NCBI GenBank assembly: GCA_949775045.1
Contig: OX459108.1
Coordinates: 7,629,961 to 7,693,960, forward strand
Direction of reading: 5' to 3'
Length of the DNA stretch: 64,000 bases
DNA from: Metridium senile
Lineage: Eukaryota; Cnidaria; Anthozoa; Actiniaria; Metridiidae
The position numbers and the translations under genes are program-made. Below, piece by piece: positions 16,401 to 30,400 of this stretch. Below the pieces are notes generated by a model. It ran no database searches, was not told the DNA's origin, and was given only the letters and a program-made list of their open reading frames with translations. Within the stretch, counting starts at the first letter, position 1, and every line of letters starts with the position of its first letter.

Positions 16401-19400
16401 AGAAGCCGTTGTTGTTGTGATGGTTTGGACACAAGTAGATGATCGTGTTTTTGTATATTTATTCCAACAGACTGGCATCAAAGTTGGCTTTACCGAAATT
16501 CCTGAAGATTGAATGAATGAACCAATAAAACAAATTAGTAAATCAATCAATCAATAATGTTGAAACTGTTCAATTGTGAATACTGAATAGTGCATTTCAA
16601 GACCTTAATGCATTGTACATCTTATGTAATCGTGAAATTACAATTTTATAATTTTGCTATATTTTCGCTTTATTTTAGTCAACAATATAGTGTATCAGCT
16701 CCATATAGAAAACAAATCGATCTATTTAGTATTTCTATTTGAAGTAGCTTTATATTAATAGTGGATGTCATCAAAAATCGAACATATCGCGGCAACAGTC
16801 AAAATATAGATTTTGCTTATATTTGCAAGTTTGGTACTAAGGCCAATAGGTCCTATCAATCGTGGTATACTTCGTTTCTTTAGATTTTCTATATTTATCG
16901 AGAAAATCGAAGAAAAAAACGATTTTAGGCCTAAACGCCGCTAATTTGGCGGTAAATTATTGTCCAACTTTTAACATTTCCCATTTACCATCAATTCAAT
17001 ACTTCACCCTAGATATAGAATACAAATCTATCTATTTGATACTTCTATTTAAGTAGCTTTAAGGACATTCCGTAGTTTTGCATTGCGTACGCTCTACTGC
17101 GCACAATTTTGAACCACCTTGCGCGCGCTATGTCGGTATTACTAAAAGATCACAATTCGTACATTCAAAGTGCCATAACGCCAAAACGAATACGGTGACC
17201 TATCTTTTTTATAGTGTTAAACTAATGGTATCCAGGTTTGCAAACACATATCCGAGTTTGAATAAAAATTTATGTCCAGATTTCGAGATATTTCAGAATT
17301 GTGGTAATATTCTGTCATCCAGGTGTTCGCGATCAATAGGCTCGTGTATTGCATTATCGCTATTTTCTTTTAACAGGTCCACTTTACTATCCAAGTATTG
17401 TGTGTGAATGAAGACTTGGGATGCTAAGATATAATTAAACCTAATATTTCAATACTAATATCAAAAAAGAGTGCCATTAATCGCCTTTTCTTCTCATTTT
17501 ATACATCGAAATATTACTCTCGCGCGCCGTCAAAATGAGTAACTTTGACGTGATCTAGTGCCAAAACCAACACGGTGACCCCCCTTTTTTATTTCATTTT
17601 TGAAATGCCCATGTCTTAAAGTATAACTGTACAAAGTTTCAATAAAAAGTCATGTCAAAATCTATTACTACGGAATGTCCTTAAGTCAACAAAGCAAATA
17701 ATGCATTTCGGTCTTGGAATACATTATTCAGTATTCAATATTCACAATTCAACCTTTTTGAAACAGTTGTATACAAATATCTAATGAGATGCAAAACTCA
17801 AAATCGACCAAAATCCTGCAATGATTACAAAAATACATTTTGGACGTTTTGATTACTTATTTAGATATTGCATACTATTAAATATATTGAATAAATTATA
17901 AAATTACTATATATAGTACTCAGTCTTTCACGTGAAGTTACTTCTATATTATTTAGTTACCTAAAACGGACTGAAATGTTTTTGGTGACGTGAATGCAAA
18001 CCATTAATTGTTTTTCACTCACCTTCACCATATTCACAAATATATGGATAAGTTCGGGAACAGTGAACGTCTTTTAGCAATCCATATGTGTTTAGAGGCC
18101 ATTCCTTTGCCATAACTCCACAAAAATAAGTATTTTTCTGATCTGCAGCTCGACCATCGGGTTGATAGGGCTGCCATTTGTTGTAAAGTGTATATTTTTG
18201 CTCACTTGTCCATTTACAAGCAGCTACTCTATTATTTTTGATTGCTTCTTTGCCTCCACACTCTAGCTGCCCTTTAATTTTCAAACCTATATACCATTCA
18301 TTTCTGTTATCACTAGTATTTCTTATCTGTATCTCAGTATTTATAAATTTCCATTCATCTAATGTTTCCATGGATACTAGTAGACCATTTCTACTTTTGC
18401 AATCCAAGTTACTTGCGTCCCAGCTTTTTCTGACATCGTGAAATGTATAACAAGAGCAATTTCCTATAAAAATAGAGAAAAGAGATAAAATGAAAGAATG
18501 AAAGAAATAAGGGAGCACAAAACAAGTTATAAGTGGGAAAACGGAAAAGAAAAAGGAGAAAAGGAAGAAAGAAATTAAAATAAAAAATAAACTCGCAAAA
18601 AAACTTACATGCAATTTGATTGCAGCGCAGCGCGTAAAAGTATATAACCACCATTTGAAATTAAAAAATAATTTTCAAGATTAACGGTAAATCTTGCCGA
18701 GTTGTACTAGAGTTGTATCAGATATACAACACTCGTCATTGACATTTTGTAACTTCTCAATTGATTATTTATGAGTTTTTTAAGGAAAAACAAAGCAGTT
18801 GAATTCAGAATACTAAACAAACAAGTATAGCTAATAGATATAAGGCCGGGAAAAATATAATACTTGCAAAGAAGCTCAAGGCGAGTCTTTAAACAAAATA
18901 AAAAATTAAAACTGATTTTATTTTATTTTATTTATTTTAAAATAAAATTAGTTTTAATTTTTTATTTTGCTAATAAAAGGGATTAGTCGTTTTAATCATT
19001 TTTATTGCGCAGAATACATACAATGATCTACTGCGCATAACAATAATAATGTAAATATAATATGATGAATAAAAAACTTAAAATAACTAAACATATTAAG
19101 CAGAAAATTGTATAGATAAATATATATACTTTATACAATGATTAAAGAAAAAAGAACAGGAAAATGATGGAAAGAAAAGAAAACTACTTGTTTTCGTTCA
19201 TGATCATATCGTACAACGACGTATTGTAGAAAGACGACAAAAGAGAGAAATTTGAATTTAACCGAAAATAATGGACTTCAGTTTTGGCCTAAAAAATATT
19301 ATAGAAACGTGACGTTTCCTGACACTAAATAATTATCATGCCATGTAACAGTGCATTTTAATTAGTCTGAAGGACGTTTTCACCACAAAACTGCAATTTT

Positions 19401-19513
19401 TATAACTAAAGAGTTGTCACAATATTTCACTGCTTACCTGAACACAAGGCTGACCACAGCACTCGTTCCAACACGAAAATCTGTAATAAAACTCGAGCAA
19501 AAAATGCCATCAT
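13431..19513 (-). CDS. Receptor gene B: CTLD membrane protein with ITIM/ITAM tail, no Thr-rich stalk (427 aa)
   Basis: Seven minus-strand exons join in frame (1284 nt): 19438-19513 signal peptide (MMAFFARVLLQIFVLERVL), 18023-18463 CTLD, 16325-16501 linker, 15759-15860 membrane helix, 15307-15331 and 14076-14109 micro-exons, 13431-13859 tail. The stalk exon of gene A is absent: sequence jumps from the intron after the membrane exon straight to the hairpin region, which indicates a deletion. The CTLD has WYIGL and CKWTSE, but the sugar-site motif is QPD (galactose-type in known lectins) instead of EPN. The tail has LLYEPL, SVYGSL and SIYQEL as ITIM-like sites and both ITAM-spaced pairs. The first tyrosine reads YESM, a YxxM motif of the PI3-kinase SH2 type, where gene A has YENI. 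All splice sites are GT/AG. Likely functional; ligand unknown. Confidence 0.85.
14165..14661. mobile_element. 497-bp MITE with AT target duplication
   Basis: Inverted repeats of about 73 bp (AGACCCATCCAAGGTTATTG on the left, AGACCAATCCAAGGTTATTG from the right). AT flanks each end (14163-14164, 14662-14663), and the empty site ATATAATTGCC survives in gene A. The dinucleotide target fits the PIF/Harbinger-ISL2EU group. Lies in the gene B intron upstream of a micro-exon. No ORF. Confidence 0.85.
14697..15098 (-). mobile_element. tRNA-derived SINE, Asn-like head
   Basis: On the minus strand the 5' end reads as a tRNA relic: A box TAGCTCAGTTGG, anticodon-arm CCTGTTAACC (GTT, tRNA-Asn-like) and B box GGTTCAAACTCC. 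A SINE body follows, then a 3' end with GCGCTATATAAATGCATTATC and TCATTA repeats, like the LINE tails in this window. It is an RNA polymerase III-type promoter fossil, not a working tRNA. Located in a gene B intron. Confidence 0.8.
16109..16295. mobile_element. Foldback MITE, gene B copy
   Basis: Orthologous to 9565-9753, with ends CAGTTCCCTGCGCCATCTT and its complement AAGATGGCGCAGGGAACTG. Adjacent to the linker exon. Confidence 0.8.
17063..17680. mobile_element. 618-bp TTAA-flanked MITE inside a larger inverted repeat
   Basis: Ends GGACATTCCGTAGT and its complement, flanked by TTAA at 17059-17062 and 17681-17684. It sits in the middle of an older inverted-repeat element whose arms are about 16557-16617 and 17698-17771. 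In gene C the same TTAA holds a different element. Confidence 0.85.
18894..18969. repeat. AT-rich perfect hairpin
   Basis: AAAATAAAAAATTAAAACT and its complement flank a TTTTA-rich centre. Gene C has only one arm at the homologous place (about 34983), so this is a local inverted duplication upstream of the gene B CTLD exon. Confidence 0.6.
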
Positions 19514-19830
19514 TCTTATAACAGTTCTATCTATCTTTCAGCTATATTTAGAGGTGTATTTTTACAAGTCTGAACGGTTTTTAAGGAGAGTTTTCAAGCA
19601 GGATTTAGATGCTGTGTTTGGTTGTGTTTGCAAACGACTGAAGGAAGTGTTTCACTTTCTGAAAATAGTTTGTCACGTGATACAGCAATGTACATGGCGG
19701 ATACAACAAACAAATGAAACTGAAACATCAGCAAAAAGAACAACAATAAAAAGGCAAAAAAAGATTTTAATAATAGTTGGTCCTCCTTTTCAACTACACC
19801 TCGTGATCAAATCGAAATCCTCCGCGCTCT
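19514..19830 (-). promoter_or_regulatory. Conserved 5' flank of gene B
   Basis: Homologous to the flanks of units 0, A and C, with the E-box CACGTG at 19674-19679, about 160 bp upstream of the ATG. Probably promoter plus 5' UTR. Confidence 0.55.
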
Positions 19831-21420
19831 CTTCTTTATTGCTGGGATCCCTTTCAATCAAAAAATGCCGTTGGCATTCTCCATAAGTTGGCAGTAATTC
19901 ACATCAAACGAGACCTTAGTTTGCATAACCAACCTATTCAGACCCCATATAATCAGCATAAAAAAGCTGCACCTTTTAAAAATCTTACGTCTCGAAGGTT
20001 TAGATATTTCAATCAAATAATCTGATTAAAAATAGAAAGAGCCACCTCTAGTAGAGCATCTGATCTTTTTGCTGGAAAAGCTTTTTGCTTTTACTGGTTT
20101 CGGCTCCACTCAGAATTAAGATATAGAGGTCAAACCGGAGGTCTCGTCTCTCTACACTACGCTCACTAACCTGCATTCGGGAGGGTCGTTCTGAACAATT
20201 GTCCATGGCCATGGCCACCCTAAGTAATTGTCTAGTAAAATACATAATAACTGCTAACCCTCATGATTGTAAAAAGTCAACGGTTCCAAAACATGGAGTA
20301 GTGTATGGAACAGATACGTTTTGCACCACTGTACTATTTGACATGCAAAAGGCGCTCTTGCATAAGGTTAACCTCAATTCAGAGTAAATTCATATATACA
20401 CCTATTTCAAAAATCGTGGCCGCAATCAAAGCTACAGTCCACACTCTGAAGCCTGCAAACGATGTTGGTATTTCACTCTTGTTATCGATTTATTCCGCAT
20501 AGCATATTTTGGTTGTATGTGTTTGTGTTATATGAACATAACAAGTTGTTGCTGGGGAAGATTATAAAACAAACATTTCTTTTAAAAGCGAGTAATGAAT
20601 CACGCAATCAGTTCATATTACCGACATCCTTTGCAGGCTTCTGAGAATGGACTGTAGCTTCGGCTGCGACAACGATTTTTGAAATAGGTGTATGTTTTCT
20701 ATTCTTATACGATAACAATCTCAGTGCTTTGGTTGTGATTTTTTTTATTTTATTTATATTTTAAACCCATGGTATTTCTATTTAATGATGTTTACATTGA
20801 TTTGATTGCCTTACCGCTGGTTTATCATAATACAAAAGAATACATCACATTGTACAGCCCCGTAAGATGGATGTTAAACGGGGGATACGTACGTCTTTTA
20901 ATATCGTGGACATGTACAGTGATAAAAGCAATTTTTTCTGTGGGGTTTCATGATTGAACCTATTCAAAAGTTGATTTCCTTTTACGTTACTTGACAACTA
21001 CAAAACAACAGGTACCGGCTTGGGAGATTTTGATTCTGTTTATGCCAGCTTATGTTGATATTCTAGATATACATGAGGGCTGAACTCCTCAGACTACGGG
21101 CCTTTGCTATCGACGCTTAGCCTGAGCAACAGAAACTCGAAACAGTTCAGTATTAGACATTATGAAATAACTATTAGAAATCACGCATTCTGATTGGTTA
21201 AGGCGCGTGCTTTATGAGAGCACCCATCACGCGCGTTTGCATGTTGATCAATTTGAATTTTATAAAAGAAATAGACACTTGGTTTATGTGCTGTATGCAG
21301 TTAGAAAGCACTTGGGGATTGTCAGGAAGCCTGCACACAGCTCGCGAGCACGTTTTCTATTTCTTTAATACTATCTTGTTTTGTTTTGTTCTGTTTCGTT
21401 TCGTTTTGATTTGATTTCCA
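19831..21420. other. Intergenic spacer between genes B and C
   Basis: 19831-20390 shows no supported gene or repeat. A MITE occupies 20397-20692. 20767-21200 is the array spacer block, and 21200-21420 is the 3' flank of gene C with degenerate TTTTG repeats. Confidence 0.5.
20397..20692. mobile_element. 296-bp MITE with 75-bp inverted ends
   Basis: Both ends begin TACACCTATTTCAAAAATCG and continue through a shared AAGCTACAGTCCA segment. A solo arm is found at 2987-3066. No ORF. Confidence 0.8.
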
Positions 21421-21482
21421 TTGATCAGATGCCGGATTCTCTTCGTAGCGACGGGTCAAGAGACTGATACTCAGAATGAACA

Positions 21483-24400
21483 TCAGGTTGCAGTAACACC
21501 GCTGGCTTGTTGAAGCGAATGAGGTTTCTTAGGTAGCCTTGTGTCAGGGCTAAGCGATCCATAAGGACTCGAGGTAGATGGAGTGAGAGGCTCGTACAAC
21601 GATACACTAGTTGTTGGGATCCCTGTGCTGTTAGTTTGTAGCATCTCTGTGGTATCAGTTGCTGGGATCCCTGTGCTGTTGGTGAGTTGGTTCCCTGTTG
21701 TATTACGACAAAATTCTTCGTTTATGTTCTCATAAATTGAAGGGTCGGTTGACGGCATCCCTGTGTTATGCGGTGATGTGGTGTTATCATGGGAATTGTG
21801 TTCACCACCATCATTCACGTGGTCTGCCTCGTTGTGCGATGAATGGTCAATTTCTTGATGATTTATTGCATTCTGTGAAATAGAAACAAACGAAAAGACG
21901 TGAGACATTTACCGAATATGGAAAAGCTACAATCATTGACAAAAGTGTTGGCACGAATGTGATAAAGTCATTTTAGCACTGCTGAAATTCTACTACTCCC
22001 CCCACCCCCCTTCGCAATGTTGAGGAGGGAGTCATTGTTTGGTGCTTGTGTGGTTGACCTGTCAATGCGCTATCATTTCACACCAACATTGATGTGGGTG
22101 GAAGGGGGGGAAATTTTTTATACTTAAAATAAATGAAGTAGTCACTATGAGATAAAATACTAAAATCGTGCCAACTACTTTTGACAATGATTGTAGCTTT
22201 TTTTTAGATCCCGTATGCAGTCTCATATAGTTTTGTGTTGTGATTACTATTATGTCAGAGGAGGGTGTTCACGGTTCGCAAAGGATCATAGGCGATAAAC
22301 GGATTTTCGCTTCAGTTGTGTTTGAATGTTGTCGCGTGCGGAGCTCAGTGGAGCTCAAATGAACGGTCGATACTACTGTCAAAACGAGTATCAAGGCATT
22401 TTTTTCATAAAGGATGTCCAGGAGAGAGTTCATATTAATGATTTGACGAAAACTTAAGTAGCAGTTCATGGTTATTGTTTTCTACATCGAACAATTTCGT
22501 CGTGTGCTAATTTGACCTAAATGTTAAAAGAAGTGATTGCGTGACCGGCAGCCAGACACTGTTGTGAAATTCTAACTCCTCTCCCAATTATTTGTTTTTA
22601 ATAGCATAACTTTTAGAATCAAAACATGGGATTCTTATTAAACTTTTCTGAGTAGTTCTGGGTGCTATCCATTTGTTTGGCGATCGATTGATTTGAGCTC
22701 GACTCCTAATGATATCGGAGTGATCGACCGGCAGTCAATTTCTAATAAATCAAATGAGTCATGCGACTTTATTCCATATAAACTGCTAAACTATCTTTGT
22801 TTGGATACCTGAATATTTTTTACGAACAAATATTGATGTTTTATCGTCACATGTTTACCTATGATTCTCATTCACTGTCGAACAAATTAATCAGAAATAC
22901 TCCGTGTTCGGCAGAGGATCAGCATAACAACAGTCGTAAACAACATCATTAAAATGTAAGATAACACGAAAACGATAGGTGCATTGGGGTTCTTTATGCT
23001 TTTAAGCATGAATTAAAGCATCTTTTTATAAAGACGAAAGCTGGTAATATCAACTTTGAACATAGATAGGGGAGAATGAATACTGGCCATATTTTGGCGC
23101 AAATAATCGAGGTTAGAAATGGAAGCCTTTCATTGCGAGTCGAAAACAGGTCGAGATATTTATTACTTTTCTATGATACTCTCCACAATTGCTCTTTGAC
23201 TATATATATTGGATTTCATTTCAAATTTGAAAGCAAAAATTATTGTTTTCTTTATGAATTTAGCTTTGTAAGATCAACACTCGTGAAATTCCACGATAGC
23301 TACAGAAACTATTTAAGAGCGTTTTGATTGGTTGGCCGAGTCACGTGTACCGTGATCAACCTCCTCTGCTATTATGTTATGCTTAGCATGTGCGAATGTA
23401 TGACGTCAAAAATGGCGCCAATCATTAAGATGCGTTGTAATTCAAACATGTTATAACGGGTTTATGGTGAAAATGTATATTCATATATGGCACTTTATAA
23501 GTTAATAAATTATTATTATTATTATTATTAAACCGGTTTGAGCAGGGAAGTATTTAATGAACCTTTTTCGAATTCGCTTGGCTATTTCTGTAACAAGGTA
23601 ATGTATAAAAAAAACATTAATTATATAACAAAGGAAAACAAAAGTTATAGCAATTATAAATTCAAAACCATAATATTGATATATACAGTGTGCCTTACCA
23701 TATTCCCAAGGTTCCCGTCATTTTCATATTGCCTACAAATAAATGATTGAGCATTGTCATACTGAACAATTAGGTATTATATACAATTGTCTTTGACATG
23801 TTTGATACCAGCGGCTAAGAAAAGACCGATTACTATCAAACATCGCATCTCACATGTGCCAAATCTAATTCAAATAAGCAAAACCATTTTGTTTAAATTC
23901 ATTTGCATGAGATTCGGCACATGTGAGATGTGACGTACAATCTTACAAATGAATGAATATCAGAACTATCCATTTAATTCTCTTTCCAAATTTCAGGTGG
24001 AAGTGTCAAATACTACACCTGAGGTGTCAAAAAAGCACAGCAAACCCAACGATTTAAAATCAGTTTTTCTTCGTCATCTCTGTTAATAAAAGTCCAAAAG
24101 AGCTCAAACTATAAAATTATTAATAACATATGATGACTCAAAAAATTAGGCAGCCCGGAAAAAATGTCAATTTTTTTAAGTGACACTAACATTTTGAATT
24201 CAATTGATCGCAAACATTTCGCATTACAATAACTTTTTCCGGGCTGCCTAATTTTTAATCTACAAAGCCTAACTAAAGCCTCTGGCAAAATTAAAGCCGA
24301 TACATATCATACAAAAGCTTTTATTAAAGCACGTGTGAGGAACAGTGGTCATTTTGTGTAAAATACGGACGATAACTCACCGAAATCTAGCTAAAAATGA

Positions 24401-27400
24401 GTTCTTTGGCGCCATATTGCTTCATTATACTGCTGTGCATTATAATTCCCGAAATCAAATCGATTATATTACGGAAAGAGCCCGTTTTCTATCGTACACG
24501 CGACGGCCTAAATCTCCAAAACAAGTCTTATGAATTTGTTATTATGTACATAATACTATTGAAATATCATTTATTGAGTAAAGGAAGCGTTTAAACAAGA
24601 AATTCCACAGAAAGCACATGTAATTCGTGACGCGTGACTGCCGTGAACGTCAGTTGTGTTTGTCAACACTTAGCCCAGAAAGGTTAAATCGTTCAACTTT
24701 CTCTCGTGTTTCAATCAAAATGGCTTCCTTAGATACGAAGTTTTACGCTTCGTTATTTCGAATTGTGCCGAAGTATGGACCTTGAAAAACTCCTTAATCA
24801 ATTCCAAAAGAAGTTAGGGATGGACAAAAATTTGAAGATATATATTTTTGTTTACGTCCTGAGCCATTCCTAATACCTTAAGTAGTGATACGTAATTACC
24901 TTTGATTTTGGTGCCCTCTTCTTTCTAAAATGCAAAAAATACGAAATCGTTAAATTATGTTTTAAACTTTCGACGTTCATCACTTGAACTCTGTTTATTT
25001 CGCAAATAATCATTCACTTATTCATTCATTCGTTCGTTTGTTTATTTCATTCATCGATTCTTATTTCATTCTGATCTATTTTTCGTTCATCTATTAATCA
25101 TTGAATCCAAGATTGAAATTACATCAGCTAAGTTATTATTAATTGTACCTTTTTTGCGCTTCCATACGAAGTAAACGATGAAGATGACGTTGAATAACAG
25201 AGATAAGCAAAACAATGCTATAAACACGGCAGCTAAGATGGAAACTGGATCTAAAAACAATGGGTGCCTGATAAGCTAGATTTGACGTCATAAAGCAAAT
25301 TAGGTGAAGGGGATAGTTATATAAATAGTCCCCTTCTGGCGGCTCGTATATAGATTTGAACAACCAAGCCCAGGGGCCAGTTGTACGAAGCCTGAATAGT
25401 GTTATCCACCGCGGATAAATCCATATCCAACGGATAAAACCCATACAAATTCTATACACTTGATAGCTTTTATCCAGTCGATAACTTTATCCAGGCTTCA
25501 TACAACTGGTCCCAGGCTCGAGCAACTAACCTGTAGAAGTGTTCAGATACGTTGCCGTTATCATTATCGTTGTCGTTTTCGCTGCCAGAGTAGTTATAGT
25601 TATCCTAGCATCGACACATGAAATGTTGCAGTGGACGTTCAATATTTTACTCTTACTAGTCTGACTTATTAATTCAACAAACGATGTCTAAGGCTTATAA
25701 ATTAGTTCAAACGTCGCATCTCACATGTGCCGAATTCAACAGACTTTTTCACAGTTCTCGTCGATCAGCACGTGGTAATGTATAACTTGTATTCAAATGA
25801 TTACTAAATAGAACCTGTTATTTAGTTTTATATTTTTGTTTTATTTCATGGGCTGTGGTTTTGCTCAATAGTTCCCTGCGCCATCTTAAAAGGTAGCCGG
25901 GCCTTTGCATCAAAGCGAGACGAACGTTGAGCTTCCTATGATATAGACCTTCTAACACCTCGCAGGACAATTATTCACGTGCCTCTATAATTGCTAGCTC
26001 AATGTTCCGCCAAAATTAAAATTGTTCATCTAAACATCAGATCCTTGAAAAATAGATCTCACTACCTAGAAGCCTGGAACTTTGTCAATTCCGAGAACAT
26101 CGATGTATTCACAATATCAGAATCATGGCTTAACTCCTCTGTACGTAACAGCGAAATCGAAATCGAGGGATTTAAACTTTTTAGATTAGATCGCCTACAT
26201 AAAAATGGTGGTGGTGTCTGTACATACATCCGTAATAACATCAAATCTTCTGTTTTGAAGGATATTTCAAGTATCTCTGTTTCCAATTTCCATCAACAAT
26301 GGATCCAACTTCAATGGAAGAATGTTAAGTCTATCATAATATGCAACGTTTACAGACCTCCTGACTGTAGTCCTGTGTGTTTTGAAAACGACTTCAAACC
26401 TAATTTTGCAAAAGCTCTGATGGCTAACAAACCAATCCTTGTTCTTGGAGACCTTAACTGTGATTTGCTGAAAACCAGTACTGAAAGTTTAGCTTTAACA
26501 GATCTCGCTCGTGAACTGAATTTAACACAACTCATTAATTCACCAACTAGAATCACTGACAAATCTGAAACCTTGATAGATGTCATCTTAACCACTACGC
26601 CCAACTTAATGTCCACACATGGTGTCATCCATCGTTCAATCAGTGATCATCTACCAATCTACGCCGAAGTTAATCTCAAACCACCTAAACAGAAACCAAG
26701 CTACATCACTACACGAAGCTTTAAGAACTATGACCATCTAGCTTTTGCCCAAGACATCTCATTTCACGAGGAAAAGCTTTTGTCAATCTCGTCGGAAAAC
26801 AACGTTGATGACAAACTTTCAATCCTAAACCACCTATTAATATCTACTTTGGATTCCCACGCTCCATTAAAGTCTTTCAAGCTAAAAAACCGCCCATGCC
26901 CATTTATCAACAACGGAATAAGGGATCTTATGAAAACCAGAGATGCTGCGTACCGCCAGTTCTTACAATCACGACAACCTGTAGCTTGGAATGAGTTCAA
27001 ATATTATCGCAACCTAGTTAAGACAACACTTAAAGAAGCTGAAAATGACTACTACCGAAACGAAATACAGCAATATAAAGACAACCCCCGCAGCTTGTGG
27101 AAAACCATCCATCGCTGTATTCCTATGAAAGAGAAAGTCAAACCGACTTACTCCAAAGACGAAAAGGCTGTGGCAGAGGAATTTAATCGTTATTTCTCAT
27201 CTGTTGGGAAGAATGCTGCCAACGCTGCCAGTAAATTAGCCGCTGACCATAATTTTAACCTGACTAACTCTTTTGTTCACACCAGACCAGATGAAATGTT
27301 CAGCTTCAAACCAGTCTCATGCGAGGAAGTTAGACTTATCGTTATGTCCATACCATCCAACAAATCACCTGGTATCGATAAAATCCCTCTTCGTGTTATC

Positions 27401-30400
27401 AAGGACTGTTTATCTTCAATTCTTCCTGCACTGACAGATATCATCAATTCCTCTCTGTTAACCTCTACTTATCCTACTGCCTGGAAGACAGCCGAAGTAA
27501 TACCACTACCTAAAGATGGCGACCATGAAATACCAGCAAACAACCGACCATTGTCGTTATTAGTAGTTGCCTCCAAGGTCTGTGAGAAAATTGTGCTTCG
27601 CCAATTTAGTAATTATCTACAATCAAATGGTCATCTCTCACCTCATCAGATCGGAAACAAGAAGTTTCACTCAACTGAAACCTTAAATATTTATGTAACT
27701 GACAAGATCCTGGAAGCTATGGACAATAAAAAGATCACTGCGCTTGTACTACTGGATCTGTCAAAAGCCTTTGATCGATAGTGTGCATTATCCCATTCTG
27801 CTCCGCAAACTCAGTGCTATCGGTGCATCTCCCAATACTGTTAAATGGTTTTCCAGCTATCTGTTTGACAGAACTCAAGTTGTGCGCATTGGTTCATCTT
27901 ATTCTACTCCACTACCGGTCACCCACGGAGTTCCTCAAGAAGCAATATTATCACCACTCCTTTTCTGCATTTATTTAAACGATCTACCTCAAGTACCACA
28001 CCTAGGTCATATTGAATCGTACGTCGATGATTCAAAGCTTTTTTTCTCATTCGACATCAAGTCCATCAGTGATGTTCTACCGAAATTAGAAGACGATCTA
28101 TCTAAAATCGCCAAGTGGTGCTGCGAAAATAGTTTGCTTATCAACCCTGATAAAACAAAGTTTATCATCCTGGGCACAAGACAACAAATCAAGAAATTGC
28201 CATCTGACATCTCTATAAACTTTCTAGGTAAGCAGATTCGCCCAACTGATTCAGCAAAAGACTCGGGTGTCATCATCGACCCTTGCCTCACATATAACAA
28301 CCACATCTCGGAGCTCACGTCGAAATGCATGTCAATCTTATGCCAAATAAACCGAGTCAGGAACTGTTTCGACAAAAACACGTTAACGCTATTAATCAAC
28401 TCCCTTGTTCTTAGTAAGCTACTCTACTGCTCGTCGGTCTGGGCAAACACGACTTTGAACAATATCAACAAGCTACAGTTAGTGCAGAACTTTGCTGCGA
28501 GGGTAGTGTCTGGTACTTTCAAGTATGATCACATCTCTCCCACTCTACAGTTACTCGGTTGGTTGCCTGTAAGACAACTAGTGAAATTTAGAGACCTACT
28601 TATGACATTTAAATGTATGAAAGGACTGGCTCCTCCATACTTAGCTAGTCACTACGTCAGCCGTTCAACTTTACATGATCACAACACGCGGCATAAGTCA
28701 AGTCTTCAAATACCGCTCTGCAGGACCACCTCAGGCCAACGTACTTTTAAATTTAGATCAGTTAAACTATGGAATGAACTGTGTGAGAATCTCAGAAACA
28801 TTGAACAATATCCCGTATTCAAAAAGAAACTAAAAGAAAAACTGCTATTAGAGTAAAATTAATAGTTTTACATTTGTCACAAGCTATGCCACTAAATAAA
28901 TACAATATTGCTATAGTTATTTCACAATACATTAAAAGTTTTATACTTTGTAAATAATTTTTATATTTATATATTTGTAAATTGTTTCTGAAAAGCCTTT
29001 GAGGAGAATCAATAAAGTACCTATTATTATTACCTAATGTTCGTCTTCGTTCGATACAAAGGCCCGACTACCTTTCAAGATGGCGCAGGGAACTGCGATG
29101 GGGAGTATCATTACATTAACTTACATTTCGTTGTAACTGGTACATCGTTTGTTGTAGTCAGAGGGCTACCATTTACTCGATTGGTTATTACTAGCAATGT
29201 AGAAGCCGTTGTTGTTGTGATGGTTTGGACACAAGTAGATGATCGTGTTTTTGTATATTTATTCCAACAGACTGGCATCAAAGTTGGCTTTACCGAAATT
29301 CCTGTTAAACATTGAATGAATAAACAAATAAAACAAATTAGTAAATCAATCAATCAATAATGTTGAAACTGTTCAATTGTGAATACTGAATAGTGCATTT
29401 CAAGACCTTAATATGCATTGTACATTATATATAATTGTTGAAATTACAATTTTATAATTTTGCTATATTTTCGCTTTATTTTAGTGTATACTCAACAATA
29501 TAGTGTATCAGCTCCATATAGAAAACAAATCGATCTATTTAGTATTTCTATTTGAAGTAGCTTTATATTAATAGTGGATGTCATCAAAAATCGAACATAT
29601 CGCGGCAACAGTCAAAATATAGATTTCGCTTATATTTGCAAGTTTGGTACTGAGGGTCTTATAGGTCCTATCAATCGTGGTATACTTCGTTTCTTTAGAT
29701 TTTCTATATTTCTCGAGAAAATCGATTTTAGGCCTAATAAACGCCGCTAATTTGGCGGTAAATTAATGTCCAACTTTTAACATTTCCCATTTACCATAAA
29801 TTCAATACTTCACCCTAAATATAGAAAACAAATCGATCTATTTGATACTTCTATTTAAGTAGCTTTAAAGTGCACCTGACGCCCTTCATGATATTTTGCA
29901 AATCTGTTTGACATGATGTGTATAATAAGTGTACTTAATTTTTCTTGATGTCGACATCTCATTTCTGAGATATAAGCATTTGAAATCTGAAAATGCAAAT
30001 GAAGTGACGTCTACCCAGGCCTCATTAAATATCAACCTCGTTCCCAGGGCCCTCTCTCTCCGCTTTTGGGTGGGGCGGGAAATGGCCCTGGCATCGGCTG
30101 GTCGATTCTGTTTGCTCATTGGTCCATTCATTTCCATAATGTTTTCAACTGTCATGGGAAATTTTGACGAGCAACAGACTTAAATTGATCAAAATTGTAC
30201 AATGACATTTTCAGAGAGCTATGGCTGCAAAATAAGAGTGAAAACAACTTGAATCAATATTACTAAGGTTCTTTGGTTACAAGAGATAGAAAAATAGTCC
30301 ACAAAATAGTTTTAGGTAGAAATAGGCCGTATGTGTATATGTGGTTTTGAAAGACCGTTGACCTTTTTTCCAGAAGTGTGAGTGATATGTTTTGACAGCT

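Larger units (their letters stand above)
25870..29095. mobile_element. Foldback MITE of gene C, split by a LINE
   Basis: The left part 25870-26007 and right part 29043-29095 correspond to 16109-16295 of gene B. They are separated by the 26008-29035 retrotransposon plus its target duplication. Confidence 0.8.

Noticed and set aside
26062..28399. Antisense ORFs within the LINE
   Set aside because: Shadows of the endonuclease and reverse transcriptase frames.
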